Assembly: GCF_947500255.1 (NCBI RefSeq)
Contig: NZ_CANMRL010000002.1
Location: 62,001-126,000 of the forward strand
Direction of reading: 5' to 3'
Origin: an uncultured Psychroserpens sp.
GTDB taxonomy: Bacteria > Bacteroidota > Bacteroidia > Flavobacteriales > Flavobacteriaceae
Length of the DNA stretch: 64,000 nucleotides
Both the position numbers and the translations under genes were made by a program. Numbering within the stretch: position 1 is the stretch's first letter; each line of letters opens with the position of its first letter. Positions 1 to 10,200 of the stretch are shown here, piece by piece. Below the pieces are notes generated by a model. It had not been told where the DNA came from and made no database searches. It saw only the letters and a list, made by a program, of their open reading frames with translations.

Positions 1-1
1 A

Positions 2-3000
2 ATTAGTATCAATAACTCATTTACAGAACAAGAACTTATAGAAAACAATCTTATTCAAGGTTGTGTTGAAACGTCTAACATTCAATCCCAAGTTAACGGT
101 CAAATAAACGGATTTAATAGTTTTGCTTATTTCGAGCGAGCAGGTTCTAATTTTCCTTTTGAAAACGGAATCATGTTATCTACAGGTAATGCTGCATCTG
201 GAGGAAACACAGTAAATACTGCTGTTTTAAATGACGGTGAGCCCAATTGGACAACCGATTCAGATTTAGAGACAGCTCTTGGAATCACTGGAACACTAAA
301 TGCTACGTCGATAGAGTTCGACTTTGTATCGGTTGCAAACCAAATTCAGTTTAATTATATCTTAGCATCTGAGGAATATTTTGGAAACTTCCCTTGCGAA
401 TACTCTGATGGTTTTGCTTTTCTTATCAAAGAAGCAGGTACTAATGATCCTTATGTTAATATTGCAGTAATTCCTGGAACGACCACTCCCGTAAATACAA
501 ACACTATTCATGATGAAATTGTTGGCTTTTGTAGTGCTTCAAACGACCAATTCTTTGAAGGTTACAATCTAGGCGACACTAATTACAATGGTCGTACAAC
601 TGTAATGACAGCAACAGCAAGCATACAGCCTAACGTTCAGTATCATATCAAATTAATTATAGCAGATCAAACCGATAAAAATTATGATTCGGCAGTATTT
701 ATTGAAGGAAATAGTTTTAACTCTACTGTAGATTTAGGTCCAAATATCCAAACCTGTGCCGATCTAGTGACTTTAGATGGAGATATTGAAAATCCGTTGG
801 CCACATACTCTTGGTTTTTAAATAACAACAGTATTCCTGGTGAAACACAATCAACTTTAGATGTGACCCAATCTGGAGATTACCGAGTGGAAATTGAAAT
901 TCCTTTGGCTGGTTCTACTTGCCTGATTGAAGATACCGTATCTGTAATTTTAAGTTCAACACAATCAGCTGGACCCATTTCAGATTATGAATTATGTGAT
1001 GATGCTAGTGCAGATCAAACAGAAACTTTTGATTTATCTACAAAAGACGCTGAAGCTATAGCAGCTGTTCCTGCTTCAAGTTACACAGTAAGCTATCATC
1101 TTACAGCAAATGATGCTCAAAATGCTGCAAATGCCGTATCAGGATCTTTTCAAAATACCTCAAACCCACAAACTATATTTGTAAGAATCGAAGATACAAG
1201 TACTGGATGTTTGGCATTTCAAAGTTTTGATTTAGTCGTTAACCCTTTACCTATTATTACACAACCAACAACTTTAATGGTTTGTGATGATGCAACAGCT
1301 GATGGTTTTACAACTATAGATTTATCTCAAAAAGATGATGAGATTACAAATGGAAATTTCGATCTTAGTGTTACATACCATTTGACACAAAACGATGCTG
1401 ATAATGGCATAAATGCTATCCCATTACCTTATGTGAATACGAATGCGAATGAAACTCTTTTTGTTAATGTCACAAATATAAACACAGGATGTTCTACAAC
1501 AACGACCTTAGATATTGAGGTTTTGAACAATCCTGTTATTAATACAGACGATCATTATATTGAAGCCTGTGATCCCGATCATGATGGTTTTGCCAACTTT
1601 GATCTCACTTCTGCAATTGATGATATTTTAGAAGGCTTAACTGGTGTTAATGTAACCTTTCATGAAACTCAAGAAGATGCCGATTTAGGTGTAAATGCAA
1701 TTGCAAATGAGACCAACTATACCAACATCACTAGTGGTGAACAAATCATTTATGTTCGTGTTGAAGATGCTGCAACAGGTTGCGCCTCTACAACGCCTAT
1801 TGAAATTCATCCAAATTTATTATTAACAGCAACAGACATAAGAAACTTTAATTTATGCGATGTTGATAATGATGGTATTGAAGAGTTTGACCTTATAAAT
1901 ATTAGTCAGACTATCGTTAATGACGTTGAGGAAGTGATGGAATATAATATCATAGTCGCTTTCTATTTAACAGAAGACGACAGAGACAATGAAGTTAATC
2001 CAATTGACATCAATGTTCCTTTTATTCCTACATCAAATCCACAAACACTATTTATAACAATTACTAGTCCTGTATGTCAAGAGATTGCTCAAATTGATTT
2101 GGTCATAAATCCAATTATAGAGTTTGATCCTGTTGATAACCAATTAGTTTGTGATACAGATCAAGATGGGTTTACAACCATAGACTTAAGTCAGTATGAT
2201 AATTTAATTACTGATGGTCAACCAGACTTTACTGTATTGTACTTTGCCTCAGAAGCAGATGCAAATTCAAGCTCAAATGTGTTACCAACACAATTTACAA
2301 ATACTTCGAACCCGCAAACTTTATATGTGAGAATTAGATCTGATAATACATTTTGTGCAGATATAAATCCGCTTGTCATTGAGGTCTTACCTGCACCTTT
2401 ATCTAATCAACCTACAGATATTGTTATTTGTGATGACGATCAGGATGGTGTATCCATTATTGATTTGAATAGTAAAATATCAGAGTTAGTGAGTGACACT
2501 ACAGATAGAAGTATCACATTTTACAATACTCAAAATGATGCAGATTTAGCAACTAATGTAATTGCGACAGCAACATCATATGCTGCTAGTACAGAGACTG
2601 TTTTTGCTAGAATAGAAAACACGATTACTGGATGTCATTCTACTGAAAGTTTAGAAATCATCGTTAACACACTTCCTAATTTTACCGCAATTTCAAACTA
2701 TAAGATTTGCGAAGACCAAAGTGATAATGTAGGTGATTTTATCTTTTCTACTAAAGATGCTGAAATTTTAAACGGACAAACAGGAAAAGAAACCCTATAC
2801 TTCTTAAATCAATCCGATGCAGATAATAACACTAATGCAATTGATAAAACTGTAGCTTATCAAAATACATCAAACCCTCAAACCATCTTTGTGAGAGTTC
2901 AAAATATCACAGATACCGATTGCTACGGAACGGCTTCTTTTATTATTGAAGTAGGTACAAATCCTGAGTTTAATGCTCCAACAGATTGGTTTGTTTGTGA

Positions 3001-4774
3001 TGACATCTCAAATGATGGAAGTGAAACTTTTGATTTAAACACTAAAGTTCAAGAAATTTCACAAGGTATTAATGATACCTTAGATATTACATTTTATACG
3101 TCTTTGTCAAATGCCGAAAACGACATTAATGCACTTCCTCTAAACTATACGAATACCTTAAACCCACAACAGATTTTCGTGGTTATCGATAATGGAACTA
3201 TTTGTAATTCGATTACAAGTTTCGAATTAAATATCATTCAATCACCCGAAGCTAATCCAGCATTACCAATTTCAATGTGTGATGAAGATTATGATGGTAT
3301 TGTAACCTTTGATCTTACTCAAGCGGAGTTCGATATTCTCGATGTAAGGCAAGATGATATTACAGTGACTTATTTCGAAACTATGGAAGATCTGGAAGCG
3401 AATACAAATGCTATTCAGGATCCAAGCAATTATACCAACCTCACTAATCCGCAAACTGTTTTCATTCGAGTGACGAATACCATTTCAAATTGCTTCGTAT
3501 CTGTTCCTTTAGAATTAGATGTTAACCTACCTCCTGCCATTAATGATTTTGGAGTTTATCAAATTTGTGATAATGAAAATGACCTATTCGATTTATCTGA
3601 AATTGATGCAACACTACTAGATCAGACAGCAAATGTTTTAGTTAGTTATTATGCTTCTGAAGCAGATGCGCGTAACCAAGAGAATGCTTTAGCTAACGAC
3701 TATAACTATCAAACTAATAATGATACGCTATTTGCTCGCGTAGAATTTTCTACAACACATTGTTTTACAATCTATGAGTTCAACCTACAGGTAAATTCGT
3801 TACCTATAGCTAATCAGCCCAATGATTTAGAGGCTTGTGATGATGATTTTGATGGGTTATTAGTATTTAACTTAACACAGCAGAATGCTCAAATTCTGGG
3901 TGGTCAAAACCCTAACGCATTCACAGTTACCTACTATAATGATGTAGTATTAGCTAATCAAGGTACAAATGACTTAGGAGATAGTTATGAGGCGATAACA
4001 AATGAAACTATTTATGTTCGTGTCGAGAATAATGCAACTGGCTGTTATAGTACAACTCAATTTATGACTATTATTTTTGAAAAACCAGTCATTGATATAG
4101 ATGATCAAGTCATCTGTTTAGACAACTTACCACTTATTGTAAGTGCAAACACGAACAATGCTGGTGATACATATATATGGTCTACTAACGAAACAACACC
4201 TGAGATTGAAATTACCAATATAGGAACTTATTCCGTCACAGTAACTACACCAAATGGTTGTGAAACAACACGAGTATTCTCTGTATCTGAATCTGAAGCC
4301 GCAACCATCGAAATTACCGAAACCGTAGATTTCTCTGATCCAAACAATATTACAGTAACCATTAGTGGTATAGGAAATTATTTGTATCAACTAGATGACA
4401 ATCCACCACAAGATACAGGCTTCTTCCAAAATGTAAGTCTTGGATATCATACCATAACTATTATTGATTTAAATGGATGTTCAGAAACAACAAAAGAGAT
4501 TGTTGTTATCGATGCGCCTAAGTTCTTTACACCTAATAATGATGGTTATTTTGACACATGGCATATTACTGGAGTTGAAACCTTAACTGGAACAGTCGTA
4601 TACATTTATGATCGCTATGGAAAAATGCTAACAACTTTAGACTCTAACTCAAGAGGATGGGACGGTTTATACAATGGTAATCTTATGCCTGCAAATGATT
4701 ATTGGTTTGTTGCCAATGTAAAAAAGGATAACATTTCTTTTCAAGTTAAAGGCCATTTTTCATTGCGTTTATAA
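2..4774 (+). CDS. Giant repeat surface protein with choice-of-anchor L domain and T9SS type B sorting domain (5' end outside window)
   Basis: The reading frame is open from base 2, so the signal peptide lies upstream of the window; the first ATG in frame is at 173 but homologous sequence to the neighbouring paralogue precedes it. Order of domains: a choice-of-anchor L-type domain (motif ASEEYFGNFPCEYSDGF), an Ig-like linker, eleven tandem repeats of about 95 residues, then a C-terminal 85-residue gliding-motility-associated domain starting at PKFFTPNNDGYFD, the family's type B signal for T9SS export. The protein is therefore expected on the outer surface or released, probably as an adhesin-like stalk. 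Exact binding function is unknown. The downstream gene is a paralogue with the same layout but only two repeats. Confidence 0.9.
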   Translation: MSINNSFTEQELIENNLIQGCVETSNIQSQVNGQINGFNSFAYFERAGSNFPFENGIMLSTGNAASGGNTVNTAVLNDGEPNWTTDSDLETALGITGTLNATSIEFDFVSVANQIQFNYILASEEYFGNFPCEYSDGFAFLIKEAGTNDPYVNIAVIPGTTTPVNTNTIHDEIVGFCSASNDQFFEGYNLGDTNYNGRTTVMTATASIQPNVQYHIKLIIADQTDKNYDSAVFIEGNSFNSTVDLGPNIQTCADLVTLDGDIENPLATYSWFLNNNSIPGETQSTLDVTQSGDYRVEIEIPLAGSTCLIEDTVSVILSSTQSAGPISDYELCDDASADQTETFDLSTKDAEAIAAVPASSYTVSYHLTANDAQNAANAVSGSFQNTSNPQTIFVRIEDTSTGCLAFQSFDLVVNPLPIITQPTTLMVCDDATADGFTTIDLSQKDDEITNGNFDLSVTYHLTQNDADNGINAIPLPYVNTNANETLFVNVTNINTGCSTTTTLDIEVLNNPVINTDDHYIEACDPDHDGFANFDLTSAIDDILEGLTGVNVTFHETQEDADLGVNAIANETNYTNITSGEQIIYVRVEDAATGCASTTPIEIHPNLLLTATDIRNFNLCDVDNDGIEEFDLINISQTIVNDVEEVMEYNIIVAFYLTEDDRDNEVNPIDINVPFIPTSNPQTLFITITSPVCQEIAQIDLVINPIIEFDPVDNQLVCDTDQDGFTTIDLSQYDNLITDGQPDFTVLYFASEADANSSSNVLPTQFTNTSNPQTLYVRIRSDNTFCADINPLVIEVLPAPLSNQPTDIVICDDDQDGVSIIDLNSKISELVSDTTDRSITFYNTQNDADLATNVIATATSYAASTETVFARIENTITGCHSTESLEIIVNTLPNFTAISNYKICEDQSDNVGDFIFSTKDAEILNGQTGKETLYFLNQSDADNNTNAIDKTVAYQNTSNPQTIFVRVQNITDTDCYGTASFIIEVGTNPEFNAPTDWFVCDDISNDGSETFDLNTKVQEISQGINDTLDITFYTSLSNAENDINALPLNYTNTLNPQQIFVVIDNGTICNSITSFELNIIQSPEANPALPISMCDEDYDGIVTFDLTQAEFDILDVRQDDITVTYFETMEDLEANTNAIQDPSNYTNLTNPQTVFIRVTNTISNCFVSVPLELDVNLPPAINDFGVYQICDNENDLFDLSEIDATLLDQTANVLVSYYASEADARNQENALANDYNYQTNNDTLFARVEFSTTHCFTIYEFNLQVNSLPIANQPNDLEACDDDFDGLLVFNLTQQNAQILGGQNPNAFTVTYYNDVVLANQGTNDLGDSYEAITNETIYVRVENNATGCYSTTQFMTIIFEKPVIDIDDQVICLDNLPLIVSANTNNAGDTYIWSTNETTPEIEITNIGTYSVTVTTPNGCETTRVFSVSESEAATIEITETVDFSDPNNITVTISGIGNYLYQLDDNPPQDTGFFQNVSLGYHTITIIDLNGCSETTKEIVVIDAPKFFTPNNDGYFDTWHITGVETLTGTVVYIYDRYGKMLTTLDSNSRGWDGLYNGNLMPANDYWFVANVKKDNISFQVKGHFSLRL
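995..4119 (+). repeat. Eleven tandem coding repeats, about 284 bp each
   Basis: The repeats are in-frame protein repeats, not identical DNA. Each opens with a cysteine followed by an Asp-rich loop (CDDATADGFTTIDL, CDPDHDGFANFDL, CDTDQDGFTTIDL). It continues with a VTYH/VTFY strand, a DAD...NA segment and an NTSNPQTIFVRV-like strand, and closes with a second Cys (TGC). The first opening Cys codon is at 995 and the last at 3836, giving a mean period of 284 bp. The Asp spacing resembles calcium loops, which is inference. Repeats 7 and 10 have degenerate loops. Confidence 0.85.
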
Positions 4775-4821
4775 GAGGATAATCTTAACATTTTTTAAGG
4801 CTTAACAAGCTATTCAATGTG

Positions 4822-4829
4822 TATCTTTG
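4822..4829 (+). promoter_or_regulatory. Bacteroidota -7 promoter element TATCTTTG
   Basis: TATCTTTG matches the TAnnTTTG consensus of the Bacteroidota primary sigma factor. It sits 18 bp before the ATG at 4848. It overlaps a possible TTG codon at 4827, which argues that translation starts at 4848. No clear -33 TTG is seen. Confidence 0.6.
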
Positions 4830-4847
4830 CAATCGGAAAAATTGCAA

Positions 4848-7175
4848 ATGAAACTCGCTATAAAAATTCTATGTTGTTTATTTTCGCTCGGTGTTTTTGG
4901 GCAAAATATTACTGTAGACTCACAAACGTTTACACCGCAACAACTCATTGAAGACATTCTTATTGATAGTGAATGTATTGATAATGTTGTTGTTACGAAC
5001 GTCGTTGGCGGTAATTTTAATGACTCGGACCAGAGTTATGGTTTTTTTGATGCGACAGGAACGACGTTTCCATTCGACACTGGAATTGTAATGAGTACAG
5101 GACGCTTATCTAATGTTCCTGGTCCAAATACAACGCTTAGTGATGATACGGCTTCAAATTGGTCTGGAGATAATGATCTCGAAACTATTCTTAATGAAAC
5201 CAATACGACTAACGCGACCATTTTAGAGTTTGATTTCACCTCTGTTGCTACTCAAATTAGTTTTAGATATATTTTCGCTTCCGAAGAATACCAAGAAGGA
5301 AATCCAAATACTTGTCAATTCTCTGATTTATTTGGATTTTTGATTCGACCAATAGGAGATCAACAATATACAAACATTGCGTTGGTTCCTGGTACTCAAA
5401 CTCCGGTAAAAGTAACAACAGTCCATCCAGATCTTCCTGGATGTGATGCTGAAAATGAAGCCTATTTTGCTGGCTTTAATGGCGCAGTATCTCCTACAAA
5501 TTTCAACGGACAGACCTCCATATTAACAGCGACAGCTAATGTCATCCCTAATCAGACCTATCATGTTAAACTTGTGATAGCCGATGAACAAAACTTCAGA
5601 TTTGATTCTGCAGTCTTTCTTGAAGCTGGCAGTTTTAGGCTCTCAACAGATTTAGGTCCTGATCGCTTAATTGCCAATGGAAATGCTATTTGTGGTGACG
5701 ACACATTTACCATCCAAACCAATGAACCTGGAGCGACAAACACCTACAAATGGTTTAAAGACGATGTAGAGTTATTAGGCGAGACCAATGCGTCTTTAGA
5801 AGTTGACGATGCAGGTTTATATAATGTTGAAATAACGAAAGGGACTTGCCTCCTATTTGGTGAGATTAATATAGAATATGCAGAAAACCCAGTAGTCTTT
5901 GATTCGGTGTTAATTGAATGTGACCAGAATCAGGATGGTTTGACTTTTTATAACTTGTTTGATGCAGAACCTCTAGTTACCAATAATGATTCTTCCATTT
6001 TTATTAGTGATTTTTTCTTTACTGAAAATGATGCCGAACAAAATGTGAATGCGATTGTTGGTGCCAATACCTTTGAAAATACTATTCCTTTTCAAACCGT
6101 GTATGCTCGAGTAGTCAATCAAGCCAATTGTTATAGCATTGCTGAAGTAGAATTACAAATTTCAAATAATATCATCGCTATTCTACCTCTTGAAGCCTGT
6201 GACAACGATCCTGTCGATGGATTTACGAATTTCAATCTAAATGACATTAGAACGACCATAGAACCTCAAATTCCAATGGATGCTTCAGTAAGTTTTTATG
6301 AAACTGAAATTGATGCGTTTTTTGACACCAATGCACTTCCAAATACGTATCAAAATACATCAGCAAATACACAGACTATTTTTGTAAAAGTTGAAAGCAA
6401 TAACCAGTGCTATTCAATTTCCACAGTAGAATTGGTAGTACTCTATACACCTGTTTTATTAGACGATGAAACTTTCATTTATTGCCTAAACAGCTTCCCT
6501 GAAACTATTACTTTGGTTGGAGGTGTCTTAAATGACGAACCTAACAATTATTACTACGAATGGCTATTTAATGGGAGTACAACAGCAGTCAACACAACCT
6601 TTAACGATATTAACGAGCCTGGAAATTACACCGTTATTGTTACCGATCCTAACGGTTGTTCATCAAGTAGAACCATTACAGTGCTGGCCTCTAATCTAGC
6701 GACTATAGATAATATCATTGTCACTGAAGGCTCAAGTAACAATAGCGTTACCATAGAAGTTTCAGGTGAAGGTGATTACGAATTCGCATTAGATGATCCT
6801 GATGGTGATTATCAATCTGAAAATACGTTTACCAATGTGACTTCTGGATTTCATACGGTTTTTGTTCGCGATATAAATGGTTGCGGTATTACCGAAGAAA
6901 CGATTTCAGTATTAGGTTTTCCCAAATTCTTTACACCAAATGGCGATCCTTACAACGAGCGTTGGCAAGTCTATGGTGTTAATTCTCAATTTAACCAAGG
7001 AACTGACATCAAGATTTTTAATCGCTATGGCAAACTCTTGACACAGTTTGATAATGAAAGTGCTGGTTGGGATGGCACACTTAACGGACAAGCACTTCCA
7101 AGTGACGACTACTGGTTTACAGTAACGTTGATTGATGGAAGAACCTTTACAAGTCACTTTGCGTTAAAGCGCTAA
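4848..7175 (+). CDS. Choice-of-anchor L domain protein with T9SS type B sorting domain (short paralogue)
   Basis: The ATG at 4848 opens a standard signal peptide (MKLAIKILCCLFSLGVFGQ); an in-frame TTG 21 bp upstream lies inside the promoter element and is rejected. The mature protein has the choice-of-anchor L-type domain (ASEEYQEGNPNTCQFSD), an Ig-like linker (TYKWFKDD), two copies of the Cys/Asp-loop repeat (CDQNQDGLTFYNL and CDNDPVDGFTNFNL), a second Ig-like segment and a C-terminal type B T9SS domain beginning PKFFTPNGDPYNERW. It is a paralogue of the preceding gene, which has eleven repeats. Expected location is the cell surface. Ligand unknown. Confidence 0.9.
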   Translation: MKLAIKILCCLFSLGVFGQNITVDSQTFTPQQLIEDILIDSECIDNVVVTNVVGGNFNDSDQSYGFFDATGTTFPFDTGIVMSTGRLSNVPGPNTTLSDDTASNWSGDNDLETILNETNTTNATILEFDFTSVATQISFRYIFASEEYQEGNPNTCQFSDLFGFLIRPIGDQQYTNIALVPGTQTPVKVTTVHPDLPGCDAENEAYFAGFNGAVSPTNFNGQTSILTATANVIPNQTYHVKLVIADEQNFRFDSAVFLEAGSFRLSTDLGPDRLIANGNAICGDDTFTIQTNEPGATNTYKWFKDDVELLGETNASLEVDDAGLYNVEITKGTCLLFGEINIEYAENPVVFDSVLIECDQNQDGLTFYNLFDAEPLVTNNDSSIFISDFFFTENDAEQNVNAIVGANTFENTIPFQTVYARVVNQANCYSIAEVELQISNNIIAILPLEACDNDPVDGFTNFNLNDIRTTIEPQIPMDASVSFYETEIDAFFDTNALPNTYQNTSANTQTIFVKVESNNQCYSISTVELVVLYTPVLLDDETFIYCLNSFPETITLVGGVLNDEPNNYYYEWLFNGSTTAVNTTFNDINEPGNYTVIVTDPNGCSSSRTITVLASNLATIDNIIVTEGSSNNSVTIEVSGEGDYEFALDDPDGDYQSENTFTNVTSGFHTVFVRDINGCGITEETISVLGFPKFFTPNGDPYNERWQVYGVNSQFNQGTDIKIFNRYGKLLTQFDNESAGWDGTLNGQALPSDDYWFTVTLIDGRTFTSHFALKR

Positions 7176-7196
7176 TACATTATAATGCATAGTGTA

Positions 7197-7225
7197 TTGA
7201 TATTCACAAAGATTACTTAACTTTA
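7197..7225 (+). promoter_or_regulatory. Candidate promoter of the HTCS gene
   Basis: A TTG at 7197-7199 (the -33 element) is followed after 18 bp by TAACTTTA at 7218-7225, one mismatch from TAnnTTTG. It lies 20 bp before the HTCS start codon. Confidence 0.5.
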
Positions 7226-7245
7226 GATACAAACTTTACCCATAA

Positions 7246-10200
7246 ATGAGACATCTTGTTTCTGTAATCTTTCTTTGTATTGGTCTAAATTGTTTTGCGC
7301 AAAATTCTAAACAAATGTCTTTTCGCGAACTAACAGTTGCACAAGGCTTATCGCAAAACAGTGTAGTGAGTATTGTGCAAGATTCTACAGGTTATATGTG
7401 GTTTGCCACACAAGACGGTCTCAACAAATATGATGGGAGATCTTTTACCTTTTTTAATAAACACTTTGAAGATGTCACCAGACCAACTTACAGCAAGCTA
7501 GGTAAACTATATATTGATAGAAGTGATGATCTCTGGATTATTAGCAACTCAGGGATTCTTGAAAAATTTGATAAGAACACTCAAAGTTTTAATACCATAC
7601 AATCCATAAAAAATGTAAGTGTCATTTTTCAGAACACAAAAAAAGAATATTATATCGGTTCCTACGGAAATGGGCTTTTTAAAATTGATTCTGAAACAAA
7701 CGACACACTAGATGTTTTTAAACCTCAATTAAAAGGCCTTAATACATATGATATTATTGAATTAAATGGTGATAATTATGTCGCTACATCCAAACACATA
7801 TTTCAATTAAGTGATAAGCACATAAAGGCAGTAGAGGTTGAAAACAATGAAACAAACTTTAGTTCAATTGCAGTCTCAGAAGAGAAAACAATATGGTTAG
7901 GCAGTTTTGAGAATGGATTGTATTATAAATCTCTAAAATCAAATAGATTTGAAAAGTTTAAGCATCCTGACCTACCTTCAAAATTAAATATTCAAGATTT
8001 ACTTATTGACAACAATAATAATGTATGGATAGCAACTTATGGAGATGGTTTATACATTATTGAATATAAAAAAAATAACGTAGCTCATTTTACCGAAAAC
8101 AAGAACAATCCATACGCATTGCAATATAATGATGTACTATGCTTATATCAAGATTACACTGGCACAGTGTGGCTAGGAACAGATGGCGCTGGCTTAAGTT
8201 ATTATGACGAACACCTAACAAAATTTAATGTCATCACTAATAAACAAACACCTAAAAATATACCTGTAGATGTCACTAGAGCTATAGTCTACGATACTAA
8301 TAAAACGATGTGGTTGGGAACGTCAGGAAAAGGTTTAACGTCTATCAATTTAGATGAAAACAACTACAAAAGTTACACCACGCAAAACTCAGCAATTAAT
8401 AGCAATCGAATCATGAGCTTGTTGTTTGATGATAATGAGTTATGGATTGGTCATCAAGGAAAAGGTTTACAAATATTAGATAACTCTGGTACGTTTAAAA
8501 CTATTAAACTATTGGAGAATGAAACTATCTGGAAAATTTATAAACACAGTAAAAATCAATTTTGGCTATGTACAAGAGATAGTGGTATTATTTTATATGA
8601 AAAAGGCAAAGGTATTATTCATAAATTTTCGACTGATAATTCAGGTTTAACTTCAAATAACATTAGAACTATCCAAAAAGGAAAAGCAAATGATATTTGG
8701 ATTGGAACCGAGAATAATGGGCTCTTTTTATTGCATACACAAACCAAAATAATTGAACCAGTACAAAACATCACAGACAAAATTAAGTCGTTATATTTTA
8801 GAGACTCTATTTTATGGATTGGTACTAATGGAAATGGTATAAAAGAATACAACACTATACGTAAAGACATTAAAACTTATGCTCTTGAATATGGTTTATC
8901 TAATAATGTTATTTATGCAATCTTACCAGATGAAAACGGAAATTTATGGTTGAGTTCTAACAAAGGAATCACACGATTTAACCCACAAGATGAACAAAAG
9001 CGGCGTGCTGAAAACTATTCAGAAAACAGTGGACTACAATCTTTTGAATTTAATACAGGAGCGTATTTTAGAGCTAATGATGGTACACTGTTCTTTGGCG
9101 GGCTAGAAGGCGTTAATTGGTTTTCTCCAAGTGATTTAACTACCAATCAAGTGAAGCCTAAAACTGTTATTTCAAAATTTGAAATATTTAATCAGACACA
9201 AGAAATGGTAGCATCTGAAACATTTCGTCATGATCAAAACACCTTAACCTTTACCTTTGCTAGTTTACACTTTTCTGAGCCATCAAAAAATCTCTATCGC
9301 TACAAACTAATTAATCATGACGAAGACTGGTCTATACCTAGTTACAACAATGTTGCGCATTATACAAATTTGCCTCCCAATACATATACGTTTCTAGTCA
9401 CATCAAGTAATTATGAAGGTGTTTGGAACAAAACGCCTAAAACCTATTCATTTGAGATATTAAAACCTTGGTATAAAACAAACTTAGCTTATAGTATTTA
9501 TGTGTTGCTAATTGGTTTAGGAGTTTTTGCCATTTTTAGTTATTTTAAATTTAAGTGGAAATTAGAAACTCAAGTACGCTTAGAACATGCAGAAACTGAA
9601 CGTCTCAAACAATTAGATGAATTTAAAACCAAATTATATACCAATATTTCTCATGAGTTTAGAACACCTTTAACACTTATTTCTGGTCCGATTGACCAAC
9701 AACTATCTAGAAAAGCTTTAGACCCAAAAGATCGTAAAGAACTTAACTTGGTTAAGCAAAATGCAAACAGATTGCTTAATCTGGTTAATCAAATGTTAGA
9801 TCTTTCACTTATAGATTCAGGTCAATTACGATTGCAGGTTGAGAAAGGAAATCTAAATGTCCTTTTAAAACAGATTATTGCTGCTTTCCAATACAAGGCA
9901 AATAACAAACATATTCATATTAATAGTCGTATCGAAAACCTTACTACAGCATGGTACGATGTCGATTTAATCGAAAAAATAGCATCCAACTTATTATCAA
10001 ATGCAATTAAATATGCACCAGAGCATACAGAAATAATAATAGATGCTAATGCCTTAGACAATTCTCTAGTCTTATCAATAATCAACGTTAACACCAGTAT
10101 TTCTAAAAAAGATTTCGAAAAATTATTTCAACGATTCTATCAAGATAATGAAGCTTCTGATGGCGTTGGAGTTGGTTTAGCACTCGTTAAAGAATTAGTT

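Noticed and set aside
4827-4847. TTG start for the second choice-of-anchor L gene
   Set aside because: It lies in the -7 promoter element and would add residues before a complete signal peptide.
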